Assembly (NCBI GenBank): GCA_016704465.1
Contig: JADJAD010000006.1
Coordinates: 186,001 to 250,000 of the forward strand
Length of the DNA: 64,000 nt
DNA from: Gemmatimonadota bacterium
GTDB lineage: Bacteria > Gemmatimonadota > Gemmatimonadetes > Gemmatimonadales > Gemmatimonadaceae
Direction of reading: 5' to 3'
Positions 9,305 through 16,511 of this stretch are shown piece after piece (within the stretch, counting starts at the first letter, position 1; each line of letters opens with the position of its first letter). Made by a program: the position numbers and the translations under genes. The notes under the pieces were generated by a model. The model was not told the origin of the DNA, did no database searches, and saw nothing but the letters and a program-made list of their open reading frames with translations.

Positions 9305-10156
9305 ATGCCACGGTTCATGTTGCTCGCGCTCTGCGCCGCCTTGCTCGGGTGCGAGCGCGTCGTTGACCTCGACATTGCCGAAGGACCTCGACGCCTGGTC
9401 GTCGAGGCGCGCCTCGAGCGGGTGCTCGGCGCGGTGAGCGGCACGCAGGTCATTCGGCTCAGCACCACGTCGCCGTACTTCGACGCCGCGGCATCGCCCG
9501 CGGCGCACGGTGCCGTCGTCACCGTGACCGACGATGCGGGCGGGGTGACGACGTTCACCGAGTCCGGCGTGGCCGGAGTGTACACGACCAGCCAGCTCGT
9601 GGTCGTCGCTGGTCGTGGATACTCCCTGCGCATCGACTATGACGGCGGACGCTACGAGGCCAGCGAGGTAGCGCAGTCGGTCGCGCCAATCGATTCGCTG
9701 TATCTGGACACGCCGCAACCCGGGCGCTTTTCCGGGAGCGATGGGGTGCGAGCCACGATCGACTTCGCCGATCCGGCTGGTGCGCGGAATTTCTACCTGT
9801 GGGACCAGTACGTGAACGGCATTCGGCAACTTGGCCCCGATACGAGCTTCAAGTACCGCGTTTCGGCGAGCGACGACGCCTTCGACGGCATACTCGTCGA
9901 GGGGTTCCAGCCGTACGAAGGAGTCGACATCCCGCCTGGCGGCGCGGTGCTGCTGCGCCAGATCGGGCTGTCGGAGGCGATGTTCCGCTACTACTTCGCG
10001 CTCTCCGACCAGGTCAGTGCCGACGGGTCCCCGTTCTCCGTCCCTCCGGCGGGGGTGCGGGGCAACGTGGCCAATCGCACCGATCCATCGCGCTTTCCGC
10101 TCGGCTATTTCTTCGTGGCCGAGGTGTCGGAGGCCCGGCTGCGGCGCGAGAACTGA
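9305..10156 (+). CDS. DUF4249-type lipoprotein, partner of upstream TonB receptor
   Basis: 283 aa. The start MPRFMLLALCAALLGC gives a lipoprotein signal with lipobox LLGC. The mature protein is beta-rich and resembles DUF4249 (conserved phrases such as RRLVVEARLE and YSLRIDYDGGRYEA). The gene begins 12 bp after the receptor stop, so the two are almost certainly cotranscribed. DUF4249 proteins usually sit beside SusC/TonB-type receptors and are thought to be surface or periplasmic accessory lipoproteins; the ligand is not known. Confidence 0.82.
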   Translation: MPRFMLLALCAALLGCERVVDLDIAEGPRRLVVEARLERVLGAVSGTQVIRLSTTSPYFDAAASPAAHGAVVTVTDDAGGVTTFTESGVAGVYTTSQLVVVAGRGYSLRIDYDGGRYEASEVAQSVAPIDSLYLDTPQPGRFSGSDGVRATIDFADPAGARNFYLWDQYVNGIRQLGPDTSFKYRVSASDDAFDGILVEGFQPYEGVDIPPGGAVLLRQIGLSEAMFRYYFALSDQVSADGSPFSVPPAGVRGNVANRTDPSRFPLGYFFVAEVSEARLRREN

Positions 10157-10184
10157 TCGCTCGCGGCGATCGGCGCGAGCGACC

Positions 10185-10219
10185 GGCGCGTGGCGCGTGG
10201 CGCGTGGCGCGTAGCGCGT
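10185..10219. repeat. Five tandem copies of a 7-bp unit (GGCGCGT)
   Basis: Four exact copies of GGCGCGT and one AGCGCGT lie directly in tandem in the 137-bp spacer between the DUF4249 lipoprotein and the ICMT-like gene. The array is non-coding and a candidate for copy-number slippage. Confidence 0.85.
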
Positions 10220-10293
10220 GCATGCTGGCGCGCCGTGCGCGCTGCCGGCACATTCGGGTGGTTCTCCCTCTCCTCGCTCCCCCGATCCGAATC

Positions 10294-10788
10294 ATGGCGC
10301 CCTCCGTTGATCGCACGCCACACGCACGCGGATCGCGAGGCGAGGGGTGGGTGGTGGCGCAGCTGTTCGTGATGGCGTTCGTCGCGATCGCGCCGTGGAT
10401 CCTGCCACGGTCAGCGGTGCTGCCCGATAGTGGTGCCTGGCGCATCGCTGGCGCCATGCTCTTGTTGGCCGGGGCAATGGGTGGCGCACGCGCCGTCGTC
10501 CGACTGGGGCCCAACCTCACGCCCTATCCTCGGCCACGACGCCGGGGCGTGCTCATCACCACCGGCCCGTACGCCGTGGTTCGTCACCCGATCTATGCGT
10601 CCGTCGTGGCGATGGCTGCGGGCTGGGCGCTCGCGTGGGGTAGCATGCCAACGCTCGGGGGGGCGGCGGCTCTCGTGCTGCTGTTCGATCTCAAGTCGCG
10701 TCGCGAGGAGCGGTGGCTGGTGGAACGCTTTCCGGAGTATGCGGACTACCAGCGTCGGGTTCGGAAGCTGGTCCCGTTTGTGTATTGA
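10294..10788 (+). CDS. Isoprenylcysteine carboxyl methyltransferase (ICMT/PEMT)-family membrane protein
   Basis: 164 aa with three or four membrane helices. The C-terminal half carries the ICMT/PEMT signature: LITTGPYAVVRHPIYAS, followed by a helix and EERWLVERFPEYADYQRRV, the SAM-binding elements. Bacterial members methylate lipids or small hydrophobic substrates; the target is unknown. ATG 10294 is the only sensible start. The 3' end overlaps the opposite-strand methyltransferase gene by 98 bp. Confidence 0.82.
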   Translation: MAPSVDRTPHARGSRGEGWVVAQLFVMAFVAIAPWILPRSAVLPDSGAWRIAGAMLLLAGAMGGARAVVRLGPNLTPYPRPRRRGVLITTGPYAVVRHPIYASVVAMAAGWALAWGSMPTLGGAAALVLLFDLKSRREERWLVERFPEYADYQRRVRKLVPFVY

Positions 10789-11464
10789 TCGCCTCGCTGC
10801 TTCGACGGGCGACGTACAGCGTGTAGAATCCCCCCGACGTGGTGTGGGCGCGCACGCGCTGGCTTTCCACGTGCAGACCGGCGCGATGCAGCGACTTGAC
10901 GAACCGGGCATCCTTGTCGGCCGACCAGTACGCCAGCATCCCGCCCGGTCGCATGGCCGCGACCGCCTGGCGAATGCCCGCGTCGATGTACAATTGCGCG
11001 TTGCCGCTGGTCGTCAGCGACTCGGCGCCATTGTCCACGTCGACCATGATCGCGTCGTAGGCGCCCGGGTTGTCGCGCAGCACGGTACCGACGTCGTCGC
11101 ACACGACCTCGACACGCGGGTCGTCGAGCGCGGCCCCGGCGAGCGCAAAGCGTGGATCGCGATTCCAGTCGATCACGGCCTGGACGATCTCCACCACCAC
11201 GATGTGCGCGTCGGGCGGCAGCAGCCGCATGGTCTCCAGCAAGGTGAACCCCAGTCCGAGTCCGCCGATCAGGACGCGAATCCCCGTCCGTCCCTGCAGC
11301 GGTGCGCAGACCAGCTGCGCCAACCGGATCTCCGAGTTGGTGCGCCTGGAGGACATCAGCTCGACCCCGTCCACGCGCAGGACATACGAGCCGTCGTGTC
11401 GATGGAGCGTCAGCAGCGTTCCGTCGGGGGCATGCGCCTCGGCCAGCAGCTCGAACGGCTTCAT
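10691..11464 (-). CDS. Spermidine-synthase-like class I SAM-dependent methyltransferase
   Basis: 257 aa. A short N-terminal beta region (GTLLTLHRHDGSYVLRVDG) precedes a Rossmann domain with RVLIGGLGLGFTLLE and VVVEI, then the acidic YDAIMVDVDNG motif, as in spermidine-synthase-fold enzymes. It may be a methyltransferase or an aminopropyltransferase relative. It starts 16 bp after the PEP-mutase-like gene and is probably cotranscribed with it. The last 30 or so residues look non-conserved and lie in the region overlapping the convergent ICMT-like gene. Confidence 0.82.
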   Translation of the reverse strand: MKPFELLAEAHAPDGTLLTLHRHDGSYVLRVDGVELMSSRRTNSEIRLAQLVCAPLQGRTGIRVLIGGLGLGFTLLETMRLLPPDAHIVVVEIVQAVIDWNRDPRFALAGAALDDPRVEVVCDDVGTVLRDNPGAYDAIMVDVDNGAESLTTSGNAQLYIDAGIRQAVAAMRPGGMLAYWSADKDARFVKSLHRAGLHVESQRVRAHTTSGGFYTLYVARRSSEAINTQTGPASEPDAGSPHTPESVPPATAPRDAT

Positions 11465-11480
11465 GGTTGCGGCCGTTTCG

Positions 11481-12317
11481 TCATGGGACCTCGGCCGCGG
11501 TGCCGGGTTCGAAGGAGGCTTCGATCGCCGAGGACGGCAGGGCGGCCCCAAGCTGTCCGAATCGTCCGAGCTCGGCGATCTCCCGCGCGGCGGCGATGAA
11601 GCCGGTCCACGCCGTCCGGGCCAGTGCCCCGCCGACGCTGATCCGTCGCACGCCAGCTTTCGCCAGTTGGTCCACGGTAAAGTGGTCGCCGGTTGCCAGG
11701 ACATTGACCGGACGTGGCGCGACCGCGTCCACGATCGCCGTCACGTCGGCCAACGTGCGTACGCCGGGGGCGTACAGGCAGTCGGCGCCGGCCTCGGCGT
11801 ATGCCACGAGGCGCTTGATCGTCTCGGCCAGGTCTGGCCGTCCCACGATAAACCCCTCGGACCGCGCCGTCAGCAGCACCGTGGTCTCGCTGGTGTCGAT
11901 GGCCCGTCGGGCGGCGCGAATCCGCTCCACGGCGAGTTCCAGCTCGAAGAGTGGCGACTCCGCATTCGCGCTCGAGTCCTCGATGGAGAGCCCCGCGATA
12001 CCGGTCGTGGTGGCCGCGGCGACATGCGTTTCCACGAACGCCGGGTCCGTCGCATATCCTCCCTCGAAGTCGGCGTTGACCGGCACATCGACCCCGCGCG
12101 CGATCGTGTCGAGGTGGATCAGGGCCTCCTCGACCGTCACGCGGTTGTCCCGACGCCCCAGCGACCACGCAAAGCCGGCGCTCGTCGTCGCGAGGGCCGG
12201 GAAACCGAGTCCGGCGAGATACCGCGCGCTCCCCAGGTCCCACGGATTCGGGATCACGAAGCATCCGCTCTCGTGCAACTGTCGGAAGCGCTGGATGCGC
12301 GGCGCTGGATGTCGCAT
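11481..12317 (-). CDS. Isocitrate lyase/PEP mutase-family enzyme
   Basis: 278 aa from ATG 12317 (ATG 12341 is possible). It is a TIM-barrel protein of the phosphoenolpyruvate-mutase/2-methylisocitrate-lyase superfamily: early CFVIPNPWDLGSARYLAGLG, Mg-binding segment VPVNADFEGGYA, then GIAGLSIEDSS and LLTARSEGF. The family lyses or rearranges C-C or P-C bonds in 2-oxo acids. The short oxaloacetate/PEP-mutase-like subgroup is of uncertain substrate. It is the first gene of a pair with the SAM-dependent enzyme downstream. Confidence 0.88.
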   Translation of the reverse strand: MRHPAPRIQRFRQLHESGCFVIPNPWDLGSARYLAGLGFPALATTSAGFAWSLGRRDNRVTVEEALIHLDTIARGVDVPVNADFEGGYATDPAFVETHVAAATTTGIAGLSIEDSSANAESPLFELELAVERIRAARRAIDTSETTVLLTARSEGFIVGRPDLAETIKRLVAYAEAGADCLYAPGVRTLADVTAIVDAVAPRPVNVLATGDHFTVDQLAKAGVRRISVGGALARTAWTGFIAAAREIAELGRFGQLGAALPSSAIEASFEPGTAAEVP

Positions 12318-12536
12318 CGGGGCAGGTGGTGGAAGGTCCACGTCCGGCTGGCGCGAATCGCCGATCTAAGGTACGACGATTCCGCGCTGCGGCCCACCTC
12401 GAGAATGGGCTGGGCGCGAGGACCGCCTGCCGGCCGCCCCGCGCCTTGCGATCGGAAGCGGAGCGCCTGAACGTAGGGGGCCTCGTCGCTCGCGCCCTCG
12501 TTCGCCTCGTCGTTCGAATCCTTCACCGCCGCCACA

Positions 12537-13376
12537 ATGCCCATCAAGTCCCGCTTGCTCCTGTTGGCCCTCGTCGTCGCCATGTCGTGGCCGAGCCAGG
12601 ACGCACACGCGCAGTTGCCGGTGCATTATGTGCGCTACGCGAGTGGTGCCACCACATCCTATGGCATCCTCGAGGGCGAGACGATCCGGGAATTGCAGGG
12701 CGACCTGTTCGAGGGACCGCGTCCCACGGGAAAGCGCCTGCGGCTGGCCGACGTGCGGCTGCTGCCACCCGTAGCGCCTGGCAAGGTCATCGCGGTCGGC
12801 CTCAACTACAAGAGCCACCTCGGTGAACGGCCGTCGGCTGCCTATCCCGGGCTGTTTGCCAAGCTCCCCACCTCGATCATCGCCCATGGGGAGGACATCG
12901 TGTTGCCGCCAGACGCAAACAACGCGCACTACGAGGGCGAGATGGTCATCGTCATCGGGCGGCGCGCCTCGCGCGTCTCGGAGGGCGACGCGGCGTCGTA
13001 CATCTTCGGCATCACCGCCGGCAACGACGTGAGCGAACGCGATTGGCAGAAGAACGACCTGCAATGGTTCCGGGCCAAGGCGGCGGACACCTTCGGCCCC
13101 CTGGGCCCGGTCATCGTCACGGGGCTCCCGTACGACGACCTCCTGCTGCAGACGCGTCTCAATGGTGAGGTCGTGCAATCGCAGCGCACCAAGGACCTCA
13201 TCTTCAACGTCTCCGAGATCGTCAGCTACGTAAGCCGCTACGTCACGCTGATGCCGGGCGACGTGATCTACTCGGGGACCCCGGGGACCACCAAGCCGAT
13301 CAAGCCGGGCGACGTCGTCGAGGTCGAGGTGGAAGGGGTCGGCGTGCTGCGCAACCGGGTGGTTCGGCAGAAGTAG
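12537..13376 (+). CDS. Fumarylacetoacetate hydrolase-family protein with signal peptide
   Basis: 279 aa. The C-terminal 210 residues are a complete FAH-family fold: KVIAVGLNYKSH, a metal-binding glutamate in HYEGEMVIVIG, NDVSERDWQ, and the closing GDVIYSGTPG and GDVVEVEVEGVGVLRNRV. These enzymes hydrolyse or decarboxylate beta-diketo acids using Mg and are normally cytosolic. Here ATG 12537 opens a clear signal peptide (SRLLLLALVVAMSW, cleaved near AHA-QL), so the protein is probably exported. The gene stands alone, divergent from the PEP-mutase pair, with a hairpin after its stop. Confidence 0.88.
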   Translation: MPIKSRLLLLALVVAMSWPSQDAHAQLPVHYVRYASGATTSYGILEGETIRELQGDLFEGPRPTGKRLRLADVRLLPPVAPGKVIAVGLNYKSHLGERPSAAYPGLFAKLPTSIIAHGEDIVLPPDANNAHYEGEMVIVIGRRASRVSEGDAASYIFGITAGNDVSERDWQKNDLQWFRAKAADTFGPLGPVIVTGLPYDDLLLQTRLNGEVVQSQRTKDLIFNVSEIVSYVSRYVTLMPGDVIYSGTPGTTKPIKPGDVVEVEVEGVGVLRNRVVRQK

Positions 13377-13385
13377 CGCACCGCG

Positions 13386-13416
13386 ACGGTCGCCCTCTGC
13401 TGCGGCGGGCGACCGT
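13386..13416. terminator. Hairpin between convergent FAH-family and transporter genes
   Basis: A 10-bp perfect stem ACGGTCGCCC / GGGCGACCGT (13386-13395 and 13407-13416) lies in the 49-bp gap between convergent stops. No T-run follows, so it is a plausible bidirectional terminator or RNA-end stabiliser. Confidence 0.5.
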
Positions 13417-13425
13417 TGCTCCGAA

Positions 13426-14799
13426 TCAGCCCCCCGCCGCCCGGGTCGCGACTGCGGGAGATGGAGACGCCGTGCGCTCGCCGCGCTCCAGCTTCATGTA
13501 GCGACGCCCGAGCCCGACGGTGAGGATGACCCACAGCGCCGAGAACGGCACCATCGTGAAGGCCAGACCCGAGGCCCCGAGGCCGAAGACCGCCATCGCC
13601 GTGTACGACCACGCCCCGACCTGGTCGCCGAATCGATAGACGAACGTGTCGGTGAAGTTCTTCGCCTTGTACTTGTCGGTGCGGGGGACGACGGTGAACA
13701 GCGCCTCGCGAGCTGGCCGCTGAATGGCGAAGTTGCCGGCGCGACGCGCGACCTGGAAGACGACGAGCACCGCCAGGACCGGGGCAGCCCCTAACACGCT
13801 GAAGCCGATCAAGGTCAGGACCGGGAGAAAGGCAAGCGCCACCCCGACCCCAAGCCACTTCATCACGCGCCCGGTCAGGAAGAGCTGCCCGACCAGCGTC
13901 AGCCCGTTTACGGCGATGTCCATCATCCCGAAGACGCGCGTGCGCTCGGCCGGATTGTCCTTGAAGACGCGTGCCACGATGTCGGCCTGCTGGAAGTACA
14001 GGAAGGTCGACGAGATCGTGTAGAACAGGATGAGCAACGCGATGCCGAACAGGTACGGCGACGAGAAGACGTGACGGATTCCGTCCATCACCCCGCCCCC
14101 GATGACCTCCTTCGAGGCATCGCGCGTCGAGGTGGCCGCGGCGGCCTCACCCTCGTCGAGTGCCGCCGCACGCATGGCTCCCTCGTGGCGGTCCAGCACC
14201 TGCGACGCCCGCACCGCGAGCTCGATGATCAGTGCCGAGACGAGCATGAGGTTCATCGGCCCCATCACGTCGATCAGCAGCGTGGTGATCGTCGCCCCGA
14301 GCATGGCCCCGAGCGTCCCGCCGACCGCGACCACACCGAAGAGCCGCTTCCCCTGCCCCGGCCGAAAGACGTCCGTGATGAGCGACCAGAACACGGACAC
14401 GACAAACAGGTTGAAGACGCTCGTCCAGATGAAGAAGACCCGCCCCGCCCAGACCGCCTCGGCAGGGTCGGCCGCGCGAAAGACGAAGTAGAACGCCACG
14501 AGGTTCAGGACGAAGAACCGATACGCCCACGAGACAAAGCGGCGGCGCGTGAGGCGTGAGACGAGCGCGGTGTACAGCGGGTGCACGAGCAGCATGCCGG
14601 CCAGCGTCCCGGTGAAGAGCCACGCCAGGTTCTCCGCACCGCTCGCCGCGCCGATCTCGTCGCGAATGGGACGGATGACGTAGTAGGCGCAGAGCACCAG
14701 GAAGTAGTACGCCGTCGACCAGAGCAGGACCGCGCCCTCTCCCTCGCGCGCGCCCACCGCAGAACGCAGTCGGACCGCCAGGCCACCCGAGCTTGTCAT
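13426..14799 (-). CDS. Npt1/Npt2 (ATP/ADP carrier)-like or MFS-type membrane transporter
   Basis: 457 aa with about 12 predicted membrane helices. The N-terminal half resembles the nucleotide-transporter (TLC/NTT) group: YYFLVLCAYYVIRPIRDEIG, then VSVFWSLITDVFRPGQGKRLFG, where NTT proteins have an FWxFAN/DxF element. The middle loop is Ala/Glu-rich. The true obligate-parasite carriers swap ATP for ADP; free-living relatives have unknown substrates. ATG 14799 was chosen because upstream codons lack bias. The gene lies 34 bp downstream of the aldo/keto reductase gene and may be cotranscribed. Confidence 0.75.
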   Translation of the reverse strand: MTSSGGLAVRLRSAVGAREGEGAVLLWSTAYYFLVLCAYYVIRPIRDEIGAASGAENLAWLFTGTLAGMLLVHPLYTALVSRLTRRRFVSWAYRFFVLNLVAFYFVFRAADPAEAVWAGRVFFIWTSVFNLFVVSVFWSLITDVFRPGQGKRLFGVVAVGGTLGAMLGATITTLLIDVMGPMNLMLVSALIIELAVRASQVLDRHEGAMRAAALDEGEAAAATSTRDASKEVIGGGVMDGIRHVFSSPYLFGIALLILFYTISSTFLYFQQADIVARVFKDNPAERTRVFGMMDIAVNGLTLVGQLFLTGRVMKWLGVGVALAFLPVLTLIGFSVLGAAPVLAVLVVFQVARRAGNFAIQRPAREALFTVVPRTDKYKAKNFTDTFVYRFGDQVGAWSYTAMAVFGLGASGLAFTMVPFSALWVILTVGLGRRYMKLERGERTASPSPAVATRAAGG

Positions 14800-14833
14800 G
14801 TTTGTCCCGAGGTTGGTGAAGGAACTGTGGGGT

Positions 14834-15802
14834 TCAGCGTCCGCGCGCTGGCGCGGGAGGGAGCTGGTCGACGAAGTCGGCGATGCGCTTCCGCATGGCC
14901 GCGTCGGGGAGCCGCCCAACTCCACCGCCAATGTTGTCCAGCATGTGCTTCGCCTGGCTCGTCGCCGGGGTTGCCGCGGTGATGGCGGGATGCGACACGA
15001 CAAACTTCAGGAAGACCTGCGCCCATGTGGTGGCATCGATCTCCGCGCCCCACTCGGGAACCGGACGGTCGCCCACTCGACGGAACAGCGAGGTGCGCCC
15101 GAACGGCGCGTAGGCGAGCACGGCGATCTTCCGCTCAATCGCCAGGGGAAGGATCGTCTGTTCGACTTCGCGGTTGTCGGCAGCGTAGTCGATCCCGATG
15201 AAGTCGAGCGGCTCGTTGCGCATCCACTGGACCAATTCGCCGTACTGCCCCTCGGACGTGGTCGTCACCCCGACGTAGCGCACGCGTCCCTGCTTCTTGT
15301 AGTCGTGCAGGATCGGCAACTGCGTGGCGACATCGCCGAGATTGTGCACCTGGATCAGGTCGATCTTCGGTCGCTTGAGGAGTTCGAATGAGCGCTCCAC
15401 CTGCGCCTTCGCCGCCGCGGCGTCGGCTTTTCCGCCCGACCCACGACCCGCGACGTTGAGTTTTGTCGCCCAGAAGAAACGGTCCGCCGCGTTCAGTTCG
15501 TTGACGATCTGCCCAGCCACCTGCTCCGACGCGCCATAGCTCGGCGCCGTGTCGAACAGCGTCGCGCCACGCTCCCGCATGGCCTGGAAGACCTCCTTTA
15601 GCGCCGTGAGTTCCTCACTGCGGGCGACGCTGGCGAAGGTCGCCGAGCTCCCCAGCCCGATCACCGGAAGCATCTCGCCCGTCGCCGGAATGGCCTTGCG
15701 AATGAGTGCCCCCTGCTGCAGCGCGAGCAGCAGGCGCGGGCTCAGGGCAACGGCCGCGCCGGTTCCGGCAGCGGTGCGGATCCAATCGCGTCGATTCAGC
15801 AT
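14834..15802 (-). CDS. Tat-exported aldo/keto reductase
   Basis: 322 aa. The N-terminus is a twin-arginine signal: NRRDWIRTAAG followed by a hydrophobic stretch. The body is an AKR TIM barrel with Asp/Tyr in LFDTAPSYG, Lys in FFWATKLN and His in IDLIQVHNLGD, the usual catalytic tetrad. Export through Tat implies folding with a cofactor, presumably NADP(H), before transport. It is probably cotranscribed with the transporter gene 34 bp downstream. The substrate is unknown. Confidence 0.88.
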   Translation of the reverse strand: MLNRRDWIRTAAGTGAAVALSPRLLLALQQGALIRKAIPATGEMLPVIGLGSSATFASVARSEELTALKEVFQAMRERGATLFDTAPSYGASEQVAGQIVNELNAADRFFWATKLNVAGRGSGGKADAAAAKAQVERSFELLKRPKIDLIQVHNLGDVATQLPILHDYKKQGRVRYVGVTTTSEGQYGELVQWMRNEPLDFIGIDYAADNREVEQTILPLAIERKIAVLAYAPFGRTSLFRRVGDRPVPEWGAEIDATTWAQVFLKFVVSHPAITAATPATSQAKHMLDNIGGGVGRLPDAAMRKRIADFVDQLPPAPARGR

Positions 15803-15834
15803 GGGACAGCTCCTGTAGACGAGTCGGGACAGGC

Positions 15835-15872
15835 AGGACTTCTAGCCAGGACTTCTAGCCAGGACTTCGAGC
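15835..15872. repeat. Three tandem copies of a 13-bp unit (AGGACTTCTAGCC)
   Basis: Two exact copies (15835-15847 and 15848-15860) and one diverged copy (15861-15872) lie just upstream of the aldo/keto reductase gene start, in the divergent spacer toward the molybdenum hydroxylase genes. They could be repeated binding sites or simple slippage. Confidence 0.8.
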
Positions 15873-16049
15873 GTTGACTCGGATCGGTATAGTACGCGCC
15901 CGACTCGCCGCTCGCTGAGCACGCTCAGGATCCCCCGGCAGGCCTCGGGCGTTAAACGTCCGTCATCGGCCGGCTCGCATTGTCCTTCACCTCCCCCGTC
16001 CGCACATTGCGAGGGCACGACCGGCCCGCCCACCCAGCCCATCGTCGCC

Positions 16050-16508
16050 ATGCCTGCCTACACGCTCCGCATCAACGGCGCATCACGCCAGGTCGACGTC
16101 GACGGCGAGACCCGCCTGCTCTGGGTCCTGCGCGACATCCTGAACCTCACCGGCACCAAGTTCGGGTGCGGCATAGCCCAGTGCGGGGCCTGCACGGTAC
16201 ACCTGGACGGCGCCGCGGTCAGGGCCTGCACCACCCGCGTCGCACAGGTGGGGACGCGCGAGGTGACGACGATCGAGGGGCTGGCGCCGGGCGGTGATCA
16301 CCCGCTGCAGACAGCGTGGATCGCCGAGGACGTCCCGCAGTGTGGCTACTGCCAATCGGGGCAGCTCATGGCCGCAGCGGCGTTGCTGGCGAAGACACCG
16401 AAGCCGAGCGATGGCGAAATCGACACTGCCATGGCCGGCAACATCTGTCGATGCGGGACCTACGACCGCATCCGTCGCGCGATTCACCGTGCCGCCGGGG
16501 AGGGTTGA
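16050..16508 (+). CDS. (2Fe-2S) small subunit of xanthine dehydrogenase/isoquinoline oxidoreductase-type enzyme
   Basis: 152 aa. The N-terminal plant-type ferredoxin domain holds the first cluster cysteines in FGCGIAQCGACTVHLDG plus a later Cys. The C-terminal four-helix domain holds the second cluster in CGYCQSGQ and NICRCGTY. This is the electron-transfer subunit (IorA-like) of a molybdenum hydroxylase. The catalytic subunit gene starts 3 bp after its stop. No FAD subunit gene is nearby, as in the two-subunit periplasmic enzymes. Confidence 0.93.
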   Translation: MPAYTLRINGASRQVDVDGETRLLWVLRDILNLTGTKFGCGIAQCGACTVHLDGAAVRACTTRVAQVGTREVTTIEGLAPGGDHPLQTAWIAEDVPQCGYCQSGQLMAAAALLAKTPKPSDGEIDTAMAGNICRCGTYDRIRRAIHRAAGEG

Positions 16509-16511
16509 GCC

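Noticed and set aside
15842..16051. Short minus-strand frame upstream of the iron-sulfur subunit
   Set aside because: It covers the 13-bp tandem repeat and promoter area, is not protein-like and lacks an RBS.
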